Below, piece after piece: positions 43,262 through 53,200 of a stretch of DNA of 64,000 nucleotides; position 1 is the first letter of the stretch, and every line of letters begins with the position of its first letter. The position numbers and the translations under genes were made by a program. The notes beneath the pieces were generated by a model, which was not told the DNA's origin, did no database searches, and was given only the letters and a program-made list of their open reading frames with translations. The stretch spans positions 23,364-87,363 of the forward strand of contig CAJTYJ010000009.1 in the NCBI GenBank assembly GCA_910583895.1, given 5' to 3'. The stretch comes from an uncultured Lachnospiraceae bacterium. Its GTDB lineage: Bacteria > Bacillota > Clostridia > Lachnospirales > Lachnospiraceae.

Positions 43262-43873
43262 ATGGATCATTCTTATCCGTATATAGCGTCTTTGACCAGA
43301 GAACCGTTCCTTTTCTATGAAATGCGTTCCACCGCAAAGCTGATGAGCGAAGGACTCTCAGATGAAGCGATTGTAACAGAAATTGTGGAGCAGAATCTTT
43401 TCCAGTATCCAACTGAAAAATCGATTACACGGATGGCAAAAGCCTGTATGAAACGACTTCATGCTCTGGAAGATGAAACTCTGGTTTCTGCGATTGCATC
43501 GCAGCCGACAGAGATAGCAAAGCAGATCTGCCTGTATGCGATGATGAAGCAGAGCCGACTTGTTTGGGAGTTTATGCTGACAGTCATTGGAGAGAAGTAC
43601 CGGTTAAGGGACACGTCCTTTGGTAAGATAGATTTGAATACATTTTTTATGCGTTTGCAGGAGCAGAATGATACCGTAGCTTCCTGGAGCGACAGCACAA
43701 TCACAAAGTTAAAACAGATTATTGCCAGAGTGCTTGTGGAGACGGAGTATCTCGACAATCGGGGGGCAGATCATTTGAATCCAGTATGGCTGCATCCTGT
43801 TTTGGAGAATGCCATCAGAAGCAATGGCGATACAGCGGTACTGCCGGCGTTTAATTGCTTTTCATACACATAA
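43262..43873 (+). CDS. brxA: BREX protein BrxA (DUF1819)
   Basis: 203-aa member of the DUF1819/BrxA family, a small all-helical DNA-binding protein encoded first in type 1 BREX operons. The sequence starts SYPYIASLTREPFLFYEMRS, has the family SDEAIVTEIVEQNLFQYPTE and LYAMMKQSRLVWEFMLTVIG segments, and is of usual length. AAGGAGGCAAAACATT precedes the ATG. BrxA has been reported as not essential in some BREX systems; its place before brxB and brxC is the main support for the name. Confidence 0.88.
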   Translation: MDHSYPYIASLTREPFLFYEMRSTAKLMSEGLSDEAIVTEIVEQNLFQYPTEKSITRMAKACMKRLHALEDETLVSAIASQPTEIAKQICLYAMMKQSRLVWEFMLTVIGEKYRLRDTSFGKIDLNTFFMRLQEQNDTVASWSDSTITKLKQIIARVLVETEYLDNRGADHLNPVWLHPVLENAIRSNGDTAVLPAFNCFSYT

Positions 43874-43880
43874 GCGTACA

Positions 43881-43907
43881 ACGAAATGCTCCAGTGAAGC
43901 ATTTCGT
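43881..43907 (+). other. Hairpin between brxA and brxB
   Basis: ACGAAATGCT (43881-43890) pairs perfectly with AGCATTTCGT (43898-43907) around a 7-nt loop. The 3' arm ends three bases before the brxB ribosome site GGAGG, and no T run follows, so an RNA-level role (stability, processing, translation control) is more likely than termination. Confidence 0.75.
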
Positions 43908-43921
43908 GTAGGAGGTAGCCA

Positions 43922-44482
43922 ATGAGTGACATAAAAGAACGTCTGGACAAAGTTCGGGCATTGATTCAGGAGCCGGAGTTCCTGGAAGGCAAGGGACTCA
44001 GCAATGAGGTGAATATCAGAATCTTCTGTTATGAACCGGAGAATGAAATGGTGGTCCGCCATTTTGTGAATCAGCTGGAAACCGATCAGTCCCTGGGTTG
44101 CCATTTGATCGTTTGTAATTTATTTAAAACGTTTCTCTCGATCTGCGATGATATGGACATCACAGATGCGATTCCAGACATGGAAGAAGCTGACGGAAGT
44201 GCTTATCTTCTGGAACAGCTCAACTTTGCAATCGGCAATGAAGAATTCATTGATAAAATTCAGTATGAGCCACAGGAACCAGGCGATGTACTGATGCTGA
44301 CGGGTGTGGGTGAAGTATTTCCATTTATGAGAATCCATACATTACTGGAAGCTTTGCAGCCGTATTTTTCAGATGTTCCGATTTTGGTTATGTATCCGGG
44401 TGAGTTTGATGGTCGTCATGTAAAACTGTTCAACCGACTTACACCGAACGATTATTACCGGGCATTCAACGTGATAGAGTGA
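43922..44482 (+). CDS. brxB: BREX protein BrxB (DUF1788)
   Basis: 186-aa member of the DUF1788/BrxB family, a required part of BREX phage defence and methylation whose biochemical role is unclear. The N-terminal helix is KERLDKVRALIQEPEFLEGK; late blocks are LMLTGVGEVFPFMRIHTLLE and VPILVMYPGEFDGRHVKLFN, which are characteristic. It lies 48 bp after brxA across a hairpin and is followed by three more hairpins before brxC. GTAGGAGGTAGCCA precedes the ATG. Confidence 0.9.
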   Translation: MSDIKERLDKVRALIQEPEFLEGKGLSNEVNIRIFCYEPENEMVVRHFVNQLETDQSLGCHLIVCNLFKTFLSICDDMDITDAIPDMEEADGSAYLLEQLNFAIGNEEFIDKIQYEPQEPGDVLMLTGVGEVFPFMRIHTLLEALQPYFSDVPILVMYPGEFDGRHVKLFNRLTPNDYYRAFNVIE

Positions 44483-44496
44483 GTGTTAGTGAATAA

Positions 44497-44568
44497 GAAT
44501 CTGCCTTTGGCAGATTCGCCGCTTGCATATTTGGCGAGCGGCGAACGATGATGGACAAAGTCCATCAT
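44497..44568 (+). other. Three consecutive hairpins between brxB and brxC
   Basis: Hairpin 1: GAATCTGCC-TTT-GGCAGATTC (44497-44517). Hairpin 2: CGCCGCT (44517-44523) with AGCGGCG (44537-44543). Hairpin 3: ATGATGGAC-AAA-GTCCATCAT (44548-44568). Hairpins 1 and 3 are both perfect 9-bp stems with 3-nt loops. The array fills almost the whole 108-bp gap and has no T runs. Confidence 0.8.
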
Positions 44569-44590
44569 AGATTAAGGGGGATATAAAGCT

Positions 44591-47500
44591 ATGATAATTC
44601 GAGATATGTTTGCGGATGACATCAACCGCAAAATCAATGGTGTTATTAAAGTAGATCAGGCTGCTGACGATGTAATCGAACAGGAGTTAAATGAATATGT
44701 CATCACCAGAGAATTGAAGAAACATTTCATTACATTTTTTCATTACTATGGCGATGCTTTTGACCAGCCGACCGCCGATATGGGTGTCTGGATTTCCGGC
44801 TTTTTTGGAAGTGGTAAATCTCACTTTCTGAAAATGCTTTCTTATCTTCTGGAAAATAAAGAAGTAAAAGGTGTCCGCAGTGTAGAGCGTTTCCGTAAAA
44901 AATTTGAAGATGATCCGGCAACCTTTATGCTGATTGATCGTGCCACCAAGGGACAGACAGAGACAATTCTGTTTAATATCGACATCGAAGGATTCAGCAA
45001 TAAAGACAAGACTGCTGTCCTTCGTGTTTTCGCAAAAATGTTTTATAACCATCTGGGATTTTACGGTGAAAATCTGAAAGTTGCCATGATGGAGCGTTAT
45101 ATTGACCAACAGGGAAAGACGGAGGAGTTTCGCAGAGTTTTTGAGGAAAAAAAAGGAAAATCCTGGCTGGAAATGCGTCGTGCATTTGCGTTCAATGGCA
45201 AGTTCATTATCCCAACTCTGATGGAAGTTTTGGATATGAGCGAAGACGATGCACGAGGCTGGTTCAATGATAAAACCGCAACAGAAATTTCTATCGCACA
45301 GCTTGTGGAAGATATGAAAGCCTATGTGGATACCAAACCGGCGAACTTCCGTCTGCTGTTTATGATTGACGAGGTTGGTCAGTATGTTGGTACAGATACC
45401 GATATGCTTTTGAATCTCCAGTCTCTGACAGAAAAGATTGGCAGTGAGTGCGAAGGTAAGATTTGGGTCATCTGCACCGGACAGGAAGCGATTGATGAAA
45501 TCATCAAAGTTCGTGCCGATGAGTTCTCCCGTATTCAGGCTCGTTTCAAAACAAGACTGAGCTTATCTTCTTCCTCTGTGGATGAAGTGATTCAGAAACG
45601 TATTCTGAAAAAGAAACAGTCAGCAGCCAAAGACCTGGAAAGCGTTTATGAACAGAATGATTCGGTTCTTCGTAACCTGTTCAGTTTCAGCGGCTCCATT
45701 CTGGATATGAAAGGCTATTCCGGTCCGAGAGAATTTACGGAAAACTTCCCGTTCGTGCCGTATCAGTTTATCATTATGCAGAAGGTATTTGCGGAAATCC
45801 GGAAACACGGAAATTCCGGCAAGCATCTGTCCGGCGGTGAGCGTTCCATGCTGTCCGGCTTTCAGGAAGCTGCACAGAAAATTCAGGAGAAGGACGAGTA
45901 TGCGCTTGTTCCGTTCTTCCGCTTCTATGATACGGTACATACTTTCCTGGACGGTTCTATCCGCCGGGTAATCGAGCGTTGTCAGAAAGCAGCGGACAAC
46001 GGTGATGGCATTGAACAGCAGGATGTGGATGTACTGAAACTATTGTATCTGATTCGTTATATTGATGATATTCCTTCCAATCTGGACAATATCGTTATCC
46101 TGATGGCAGAAGATATTCGTGTAGACAAGATTATCATGCGTGAAGCTGTCCGTGGATGCCTTGAGCGTCTGATGAGCCAGAACTATATCGGCAGAACAGG
46201 CGACACCTATAATTTCCTGACCGATGAGGAACAGGATATTCAGCGTGAAATCCGGGATACCAATGTAGATACTGCTTCTATCGTGGAGCGTATCGCCCAG
46301 ATGATTTACGGGGATATTTTCACGACCAAGAAGTTCCGCTATGGAAAATATGACTTTGCCTTTGACCAGATGGTTGACGGCATTACCGTTGGTGCGTCAA
46401 CAGGCGGTATGCGTCTGCGTTTCCTGACTGTTGCTGCCGATGCCATTGAAAAAACAGATTATCGTCTGATGGCAGAATCCAAAGGAAACGAAGCAATCGT
46501 TGTTCTCTCTGATACGCCTTACTATGAATCGCTGGAATCTGCTATGAAGATTCGCAAATATGTAAAGCAGAGAAATGTAAGCCAGCTTCCAAAGAGTGTG
46601 CAGAAAATCATCAGCGACCAGCAGGATGAAGCTGGAAAATATGAGCTGAGTGCCATGGCAGAATTACAGAATGCCATTGAAGGGGCACAGTTCTATGCAG
46701 ACGGTGAACATCTGGAAATCAAAGCTGGAAATGCCAGGAGCAAGATTGACCAGTCGCTGGAATATCTGGTTGCCCATGTATATAGCAAGCTCGACCTGAT
46801 TACAGAAAATGCAGACAGCGATGCAGACATCATTGCCATTCTGACAGGTTCCGTAACAGCACTTCCGGGCATGGAGCCGAACCATGATGCTGCGTCTGCT
46901 ATGGAAGAATATCTGGAAATGCAGGATGCGAAGAAGCTGCCGACTTCCATGGCGGATGTGCAGAGCAAATACAGTGCGATTCCGTATGGCTGGAAAGAAA
47001 TCGACATTGCTGCGGTTGCGGCACAGCTGATTTATTCCCAGAAAGTAACCATCAAGTATGCAGGCAATACCATTCAGCCGAATGACCCGAAACTGCCGGA
47101 TATGCTCCGCAAAAAGAGTGAGATCGGAAAGACTTCCATCAGCAAGCGTAAAACCATTTCCGCTACCATGATGCGGGATGTAAAAGCAATGCTCCGTGAG
47201 TATTTCGACATCATGGATGTGCCGGACGATGAAGATGGTCTGATTCGTTTTATAACCGAGAAATTCACAGGGCAGCGTGGCTACTATGCTTCTCTGGAAA
47301 CCTGTTATGATGGACATAAATACCCGGATCGTGCATTGGTGCAGGAAGCGATTCATCTGATGGACGATGTTCTTTCTCAGAAAAAAGACAACATTGCACT
47401 GATCGAGCGCGTACTGAAAAAAGAGGATGCTCTCTTTGATAATAAAGAAGCCATGAGTAATGGCATTGAGAATTTCTTCAAGACTCAGGTAACAGTATTT

Positions 47501-48139
47501 GACCAGGCAGTGCAGTTTGAAAAATCTCTGCATGATGACCTTGACCGCATTGCGGAAAACGAGGAAGCTCATAAGGCACTGAATACCATTCGTCTGATTA
47601 CGATGGTTCAGCCAGGCAGCAAGTTCAACTATAACCGGATTCGGGAATTGAATCCACTGATGGATACCGTTCGTACTGCCCATGATAAGATGCTGGAAGA
47701 AAAACGTACCGAGGTTCTGGAAACAGTTCGTCAGTGTATGGAAGCAACCCATACTGCCGCAAATGGAGATTCCAAGGCATCTCATCTGATTGAAAAATCA
47801 GACAAGTATTTCAGCCAGTGCAAGGAGAAAATTGCAGAATTAAAGAGCCTTGCCCTTCTGGATGCCATGTTCCTGCCGATGTGCCAGTATAAGGATGATA
47901 CGGTCAGCCATATTGAAACCGTTCTCGCACCGCCGGCTCCGAAGCCGCAGATTCAGCCGACACAGCCGGGAAAAGAAGCAGCTCCGGTAAAGAAAAAGGT
48001 GGTCCGTGCCTATAACCGTCAGGTCGTATTTCAGGCAAAGACCTTGCAGAGTGAGGCGGATATTGATGATTATGTAGAAAAAATTCGTTCTCAGCTGAAA
48101 GAATTATTGAAAAAATGTGATGAAATTCGGTTAAACTAG
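44591..48139 (+). CDS. brxC: BREX ATPase BrxC
   Basis: 1182-aa large P-loop ATPase of the BrxC/PglY family (DUF6079 type), needed for both phage exclusion and methylation in studied type 1 systems. Walker A GFFGSGKSHF is at residues 70-79; the family start IRDMFADDINRKINGVIKVD is intact; LLFMIDEVGQYVGTDTDMLL is the Walker B segment near residue 260. The C-terminal third is helical and ends in a Pro-rich linker (APPAPKPQIQPTQP) before a short tail. Length is normal. AAGGGGGATATAAAGCT is the ribosome site. Confidence 0.95.
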   Translation: MIIRDMFADDINRKINGVIKVDQAADDVIEQELNEYVITRELKKHFITFFHYYGDAFDQPTADMGVWISGFFGSGKSHFLKMLSYLLENKEVKGVRSVERFRKKFEDDPATFMLIDRATKGQTETILFNIDIEGFSNKDKTAVLRVFAKMFYNHLGFYGENLKVAMMERYIDQQGKTEEFRRVFEEKKGKSWLEMRRAFAFNGKFIIPTLMEVLDMSEDDARGWFNDKTATEISIAQLVEDMKAYVDTKPANFRLLFMIDEVGQYVGTDTDMLLNLQSLTEKIGSECEGKIWVICTGQEAIDEIIKVRADEFSRIQARFKTRLSLSSSSVDEVIQKRILKKKQSAAKDLESVYEQNDSVLRNLFSFSGSILDMKGYSGPREFTENFPFVPYQFIIMQKVFAEIRKHGNSGKHLSGGERSMLSGFQEAAQKIQEKDEYALVPFFRFYDTVHTFLDGSIRRVIERCQKAADNGDGIEQQDVDVLKLLYLIRYIDDIPSNLDNIVILMAEDIRVDKIIMREAVRGCLERLMSQNYIGRTGDTYNFLTDEEQDIQREIRDTNVDTASIVERIAQMIYGDIFTTKKFRYGKYDFAFDQMVDGITVGASTGGMRLRFLTVAADAIEKTDYRLMAESKGNEAIVVLSDTPYYESLESAMKIRKYVKQRNVSQLPKSVQKIISDQQDEAGKYELSAMAELQNAIEGAQFYADGEHLEIKAGNARSKIDQSLEYLVAHVYSKLDLITENADSDADIIAILTGSVTALPGMEPNHDAASAMEEYLEMQDAKKLPTSMADVQSKYSAIPYGWKEIDIAAVAAQLIYSQKVTIKYAGNTIQPNDPKLPDMLRKKSEIGKTSISKRKTISATMMRDVKAMLREYFDIMDVPDDEDGLIRFITEKFTGQRGYYASLETCYDGHKYPDRALVQEAIHLMDDVLSQKKDNIALIERVLKKEDALFDNKEAMSNGIENFFKTQVTVFDQAVQFEKSLHDDLDRIAENEEAHKALNTIRLITMVQPGSKFNYNRIRELNPLMDTVRTAHDKMLEEKRTEVLETVRQCMEATHTAANGDSKASHLIEKSDKYFSQCKEKIAELKSLALLDAMFLPMCQYKDDTVSHIETVLAPPAPKPQIQPTQPGKEAAPVKKKVVRAYNRQVVFQAKTLQSEADIDDYVEKIRSQLKELLKKCDEIRLN

Positions 48140-48175
48140 AAATAAAATTTTATGAAAGTATGGTGAAGAATCTAT

Positions 48176-49438
48176 ATGTGGATTAAAAAAATTACAGTTT
48201 CTAATTATAAAGCAATTCATGAGATGAATATAGAATTTCAACCAGGAATGAATTTACTGATAGGAGATAATGGAGTTGGAAAAACATCTATTCTGGAAGC
48301 AATTACGATAGCTTTTGGTGATTTTATCAATGGAATGTCAGGTGTTGCCAAGAAAAGCATTTCATCAAGTGATGTAAGAATTGATACAAAAATGATCTCG
48401 GATGCTTCGCAGGGAATTGTTCACTTTACACCAATCACAATGAAAACAGTATTTGGAACAGAAGAAGGAGAGAAAAAAGGAGAAGTTACCAGACGAGATG
48501 AAACCGGGAAGTCAAAAACAAGATTTACGGGTAAGGAAGTTTCTGACTATGCAAATAAGAAAATAAATGATCTGAAGGAAAAGCTGCCATTATTTTGTTA
48601 TTATAGTACATCCAGACTTGCGCCTCCTAAACGAGAAGATTTTGGGACCGCCAGCAAAAACAAACTGAATGACCGAAGGTGTGGGTATATTGGCTGTATG
48701 GAGAATAATCTTGATATTAAGGCACTGAAAGCCTGGTGTCTTAAGATGGAAATGGCTGCTTTTCAACAGCAAAAAGAAATTGCGGAATATCAGGCATTCA
48801 AGAAAATTGTAGCAAATTTTATGAGCTATATGAATGAATTGGAGGAAAAACCACAAATTTCCTATTCAAGAGCATTTGAAGATATTGCCTATACACAAAA
48901 TGGAGAAACGATACCAGTTAATTACTTGAGTGCCGGATATCAGTCATTGTTGTGGATGATTATGGATATGGCATTTCGGATGGCGATTTTAAATCCCGGA
49001 GAAAGTTTTTTGAATGAATGTGAAGGAATTGTATTGATTGATGAAGTGGATATGCATTTGCACCCGAGGTGGCAATGGAAGATTGCAGAAGCATTGAAAA
49101 GAAGTTTTCCAAAAGTTCAGTTTATACTTGCAACGCATTCTCCGATTGTTATTTCTTCTTGTAAAGATGCAGAATTACTGGAAATCGATCAGAATCAGGA
49201 GATTTCGATATTGTCAGATGCCTATGCATATTCCGTATCAGATGTGCTCACATATCGGCAGGGAAGTTCGGGGATTCCTGATGAATTGAAAAGATTGTCA
49301 AAACAGTTTGAGGTTGAATTGAATGCAAAACAGTATGAGCAGGCAAAGACAACTTTGCAGCAAATGGAATTTCAATATGGAACAGAAAACAGTTTGGTAA
49401 AAAAAGGTCATTTTAGATTAAGGATGGTAGGAATATAG
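48176..49438 (+). CDS. AAA ATPase of a Septu-like pair (PtuA-like)
   Basis: 420-aa ABC/SMC-type ATPase. It begins IKKITVSNYKAIHEMNIEFQ; Walker A is LIGDNGVGKTSIL near residue 30. The signature-like VNYLSAGYQSLLWM precedes Walker B GIVLIDEVDMHLHPRW near residue 285, and the switch His follows in ILATHSPIVISS. The next gene, four bases on, encodes an HNH nuclease, the pairing seen in Septu (PtuA-PtuB) and in effectors of some retrons. It is inserted between brxC and pglX and has more AT-rich codon use than brxC. Confidence 0.88.
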   Translation: MWIKKITVSNYKAIHEMNIEFQPGMNLLIGDNGVGKTSILEAITIAFGDFINGMSGVAKKSISSSDVRIDTKMISDASQGIVHFTPITMKTVFGTEEGEKKGEVTRRDETGKSKTRFTGKEVSDYANKKINDLKEKLPLFCYYSTSRLAPPKREDFGTASKNKLNDRRCGYIGCMENNLDIKALKAWCLKMEMAAFQQQKEIAEYQAFKKIVANFMSYMNELEEKPQISYSRAFEDIAYTQNGETIPVNYLSAGYQSLLWMIMDMAFRMAILNPGESFLNECEGIVLIDEVDMHLHPRWQWKIAEALKRSFPKVQFILATHSPIVISSCKDAELLEIDQNQEISILSDAYAYSVSDVLTYRQGSSGIPDELKRLSKQFEVELNAKQYEQAKTTLQQMEFQYGTENSLVKKGHFRLRMVGI

Positions 49439-49442
49439 TCCA

Positions 49443-50210
49443 ATGATTTACATCAAGAAAAAAGAACCAATAGAAGTTGTGCGAAAAAAGCTGAAGGAAA
49501 AAGCAGAATCGGCGGAGTGGCAGAATATATCAGAAAATGATACAGCGGCTATGCGATCAGTTTTTGACGGGTTATCGTGTAAAAAAGAAATTCGCCAATG
49601 TCTTTTGGAAGAGCAGCATTATTTATGTGCATATTGTATGAGTCCCATCAAAAATGAAGAACTTCATATGTCGATTGAGCATCTGCTTCCATTGAGCAAA
49701 TGCAAAGAACAGGTGCTGGATTACGGAAATTATTTAGGGGTCTGCAAAGGTGGTGCAGACCTCCCGCGCAATAGAAGTCGATGTATTTGCTGTGATGCCA
49801 GTAAAGGCAATCAGGAACTTCGATGTGTGAATCCGTTTGATGAGCAGCAAATGAATCAGATCAGATATCTGTCAGATGGAATTATTTATTATGAGCGGAG
49901 CAAGTCTGATAGCGATGATTATGAAAGAGCAATAAAAAAGGATCTTTTTCAGACATTAAAATTGAACGGAGTTTATGATGAAGAGACGAGAATTGTAAAA
50001 AGAGATACAAAGACATCCTTGGTAAAGAATCGAAAAGATGCCTACGAGGAGTGCGCAGCCTACATAGAAGAATTATATGAGTTGGGAAACTTGACAAAGG
50101 AACAGCTAAAACATGATTTACAGAAAATCATGGAGAAAGATAAGTATGAAGCTTATGATGGAGTTCGTCTCTTTCTGCTAAAAATGGCATATGAAAATTT
50201 GGAGGAATAA
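49443..50210 (+). CDS. HNH endonuclease of a Septu-like pair (PtuB-like)
   Basis: 255-aa HNH nuclease. Zinc/HNH features: LCAYCMSPI with CxxC at residues 62-65, the histidine block MSIEHLLPLSKC near residue 80, Asn in YGNYLGVCKGG, and a second CxxC in RCICCDASKGN, the layout of the PtuB/TIGR02646-type HNH proteins. It follows the ATPase by four bases, so the two are almost surely made together. Its last codons contain the ribosome site of pglX (GGAGGAATAA), coupling the pair to the BREX operon. Nuclease target (phage DNA or host tRNA) is not known. Confidence 0.88.
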   Translation: MIYIKKKEPIEVVRKKLKEKAESAEWQNISENDTAAMRSVFDGLSCKKEIRQCLLEEQHYLCAYCMSPIKNEELHMSIEHLLPLSKCKEQVLDYGNYLGVCKGGADLPRNRSRCICCDASKGNQELRCVNPFDEQQMNQIRYLSDGIIYYERSKSDSDDYERAIKKDLFQTLKLNGVYDEETRIVKRDTKTSLVKNRKDAYEECAAYIEELYELGNLTKEQLKHDLQKIMEKDKYEAYDGVRLFLLKMAYENLEE

Positions 50211-50218
50211 TAAAACGC

Positions 50219-53200
50219 ATGGATAAGAATGCGATTAAAAAGTTTGCTGTCTGGGCAAGAACAGAGCTGATCGCCCGTGTTTCCCTGAAAGGTGTGGAAT
50301 ACGGTATCACAGAGGACAATATTGTTGATGCTGCAGCTGACAGCATCAATGGTAAAGTTCTGACGGATGCTGAAAAAAAACAGCGGGTGGCTTGTATTGC
50401 CGAGATTAACGATAAAGGATACACGCAGGTCATGGAGGAGGTTGCCTATACCTGGTTCAACCGTTTCTGTGCCCTGCGTTTCATGGAAGTCAACGGCTAC
50501 CTGCCTTCCCATGTGCGTGTGTTTACGGACGAGGAAAACAACTTTAAGCCGCAGATGATGGCCGAAGCTATCCATCTGGAATTAGATGGACTGGATATGG
50601 AAAAGGTCTATGAGCTGAAAGAAGCGGAAAAGACCGAAGAACTGTATAAATATCTGCTGATTGTGCAGTGCAACGCCCTGAATAAGATTCTGCCGGGAAT
50701 GTTCCAGAAAATCAGCGACTACACCGAGCTTCTTCTGCCGGACAATCTGCTGAGAGAGGGCAGTGTGATTCAGCAGATGATCGAGCTGATCCCGGAGGAT
50801 GACTGGAAAGATGCGGTGCAGATCATTGGCTGGCTGTATCAGTATTATAACAGCGAAAAAAAGGACGATGTTTTTGCAGCTCTGAAAAAGAATGTGAAAA
50901 TCACAAAAGAGAATATCCCCGCAGCAACCCAGCTTTTCACACCGGACTGGATTGTTCGCTACATGGTAGAGAACAGCCTGGGTCGTTTGTGGCTGGCGGG
51001 ACACCCGGATACGAAAGAACAGCTTTTGCCGACCAAGGAAGAACAGTCTGCCTATGCAGCCGGGAACCGTGATCCGGAAGATACCAAATGGCATTACTAT
51101 CTGGAAGAAGCCGAGCAGGAGCCGGATGTGCAGGCACAGCTTGCAGAGATTCGTAAGGAATATGCTGCACTGACGCCGGAACAGCTGAAAGTGATTGATC
51201 CTTGTTCCGGTTCCGGTCATATCCTTGCGTATATGTTCGATGTTCTGATGAAGATTTATGAGTCTTACGGTTATACCACCCGTGAAGCGGTGGCAAGCAT
51301 TGTAGAGAATAATCTTTATGGATTGGATATTGACGACCGTGCAGCACAGCTGGCATACTTTACAGTGATGATGAAAGCACGCCAGTATGACCGACGTTTC
51401 TTTAGCTGTGGTATTCAGCCCCATGTGTATGCCATTGTAGAGAGCAACTATGTAGATCAATTTGCGGTGGACTATTTCTGTAATGGAGATGTAAAGTTGA
51501 CAGCGGCGATGGATACCATTATCAGTGAACTGCATGACGCAAAGGAATATGGTTCGATTCTGACTGTCACACCGCAGAATTGGTCTGCTCTGTATGAGCG
51601 ATTTGCGGAGATTACGGAAGATATCCATATGTCTCGTGAGACGGCACTGAAAGAACTGTTGCCGCTTGTACAGGTGGCGGAAGCATTGGCACAGAAGTAT
51701 GAGGTCGTGGTGACGAATCCGCCGTATATGACAGTTAGTAATGCTGGGAGAAGGGTAAATGAATATGTAAAGAAAAAATTCCCGGAAGCAAAAGCTGATT
51801 TGTTTGCTGTATTTATTGAAAAAGGATTGTCGATGCTTAATAAAAAAGGATTTCAGGCAATGATAACGCAGCAAGCCTTTCTATTTACACCATCATTTGC
51901 TAAGTTTAGAGATAAAGTTGTAACTGACCGCTTAGTCAACCTGATTCATATTGGATTTAATTCATTTCCGGAACTTAATTCAAAAGTGGCTTTAGGTGCG
52001 GCGTTTGTAATGTTTGCAATACCACATCAAGATTATGAAGCAAGATTTTTAGATCTTAACAGTAGCTATCCTCCTTCCGGTGAAAAAGAAAATGCCTTTT
52101 TTACTGAAAAAAATAAAGGTTATGTTGCTAAAAGCTCATTATTTGTAAATATACCTAATCATGCAATTACATATTCTTTCAGCAGTGCTATGCTATCTGC
52201 ATTTGCAGCTCCTAAAATTGAAAAGTATATTATTTCAGATGGTCAGACTAAAACAGGAAATAATGACTTATATATGAGAAATATTTGGGAGGTAGAAAGA
52301 AAAAGGGTTGGAAAAGGAGAAAAATGGGCTTTAATTGCAAAAGGGGGAGATTCGAGAAAATGGTACGGAAATGTTCTTGATCTTATTGATTGGAGCGATG
52401 AAGCAAGAAAGCATTATAGAGCAGATAAAGTTGCGCGTATTGCACCAGAATATATTTGGTTTAGAAAAGGAATATGCTGGAACCATATTGCAACAAGTAA
52501 AGGATTTGCTGCTCGATATTTACGAGAAGATACATTGTTTGAAACAGCTTCACCAGCAATTTTAATTGATGATAAAAAGCAACTTGCAATTATAATGGCT
52601 TTTTTGAACACTCCAATTACTCGTTCAATGATGGAATTATTGAATCCGAGTGTTTGTAAAAATGTTGGAGATGTCACAGGTCTTCCGCTTATGTTCAAAG
52701 AAGATGAAAAAGACGTGATCATTCATTTATCTGAAGAAAACCAAAAATTAGCTGAAGACGATTGGGATTCATTTGAAATATCTTGGGATTTTATAAAGCA
52801 TCCACTAGTTGAAATTGCATTAAGGAGCAGTGAAGAATTTGTTGAACAGGCATTTAATATATGGGCCGAAATATGTGAAAAACGATTTTTATGTCAGAAA
52901 GAGGCTGAGGAACAATTAAATAAATTGTTTGTTTCAGCATATGGAATGACCAATGAAATGTCATATGAACTTGAGGATAAGGATGTAACTGTCCGAAAAG
53001 CTGACCTTGGCAGAGATATTCGCTCTTTTATTTCCTATGCGGTTGGTTGTATGTTTGGTCGCTACTCTCTGGATGTGGATGGACTCGCTTATGCCGGTGG
53101 CGAATGGGACAACGGAAAGTACATTTCTTTTGCTGCTGACAAGGATAACATTATCCCGATTTGTGATGATGAATATTTTGAGGATGATATGGTCGGTCTG

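Noticed and set aside
48176..50210. Retron with PtuAB-type effector
   Set aside because: The ATPase-HNH pair resembles some retron effectors, but no reverse transcriptase gene or msr/msd structure is nearby.
50582..51874. Long minus-strand reading frame over pglX
   Set aside because: Antisense of the PglX AdoMet and NPPY region; rich in Ile/His/Phe, no domain.
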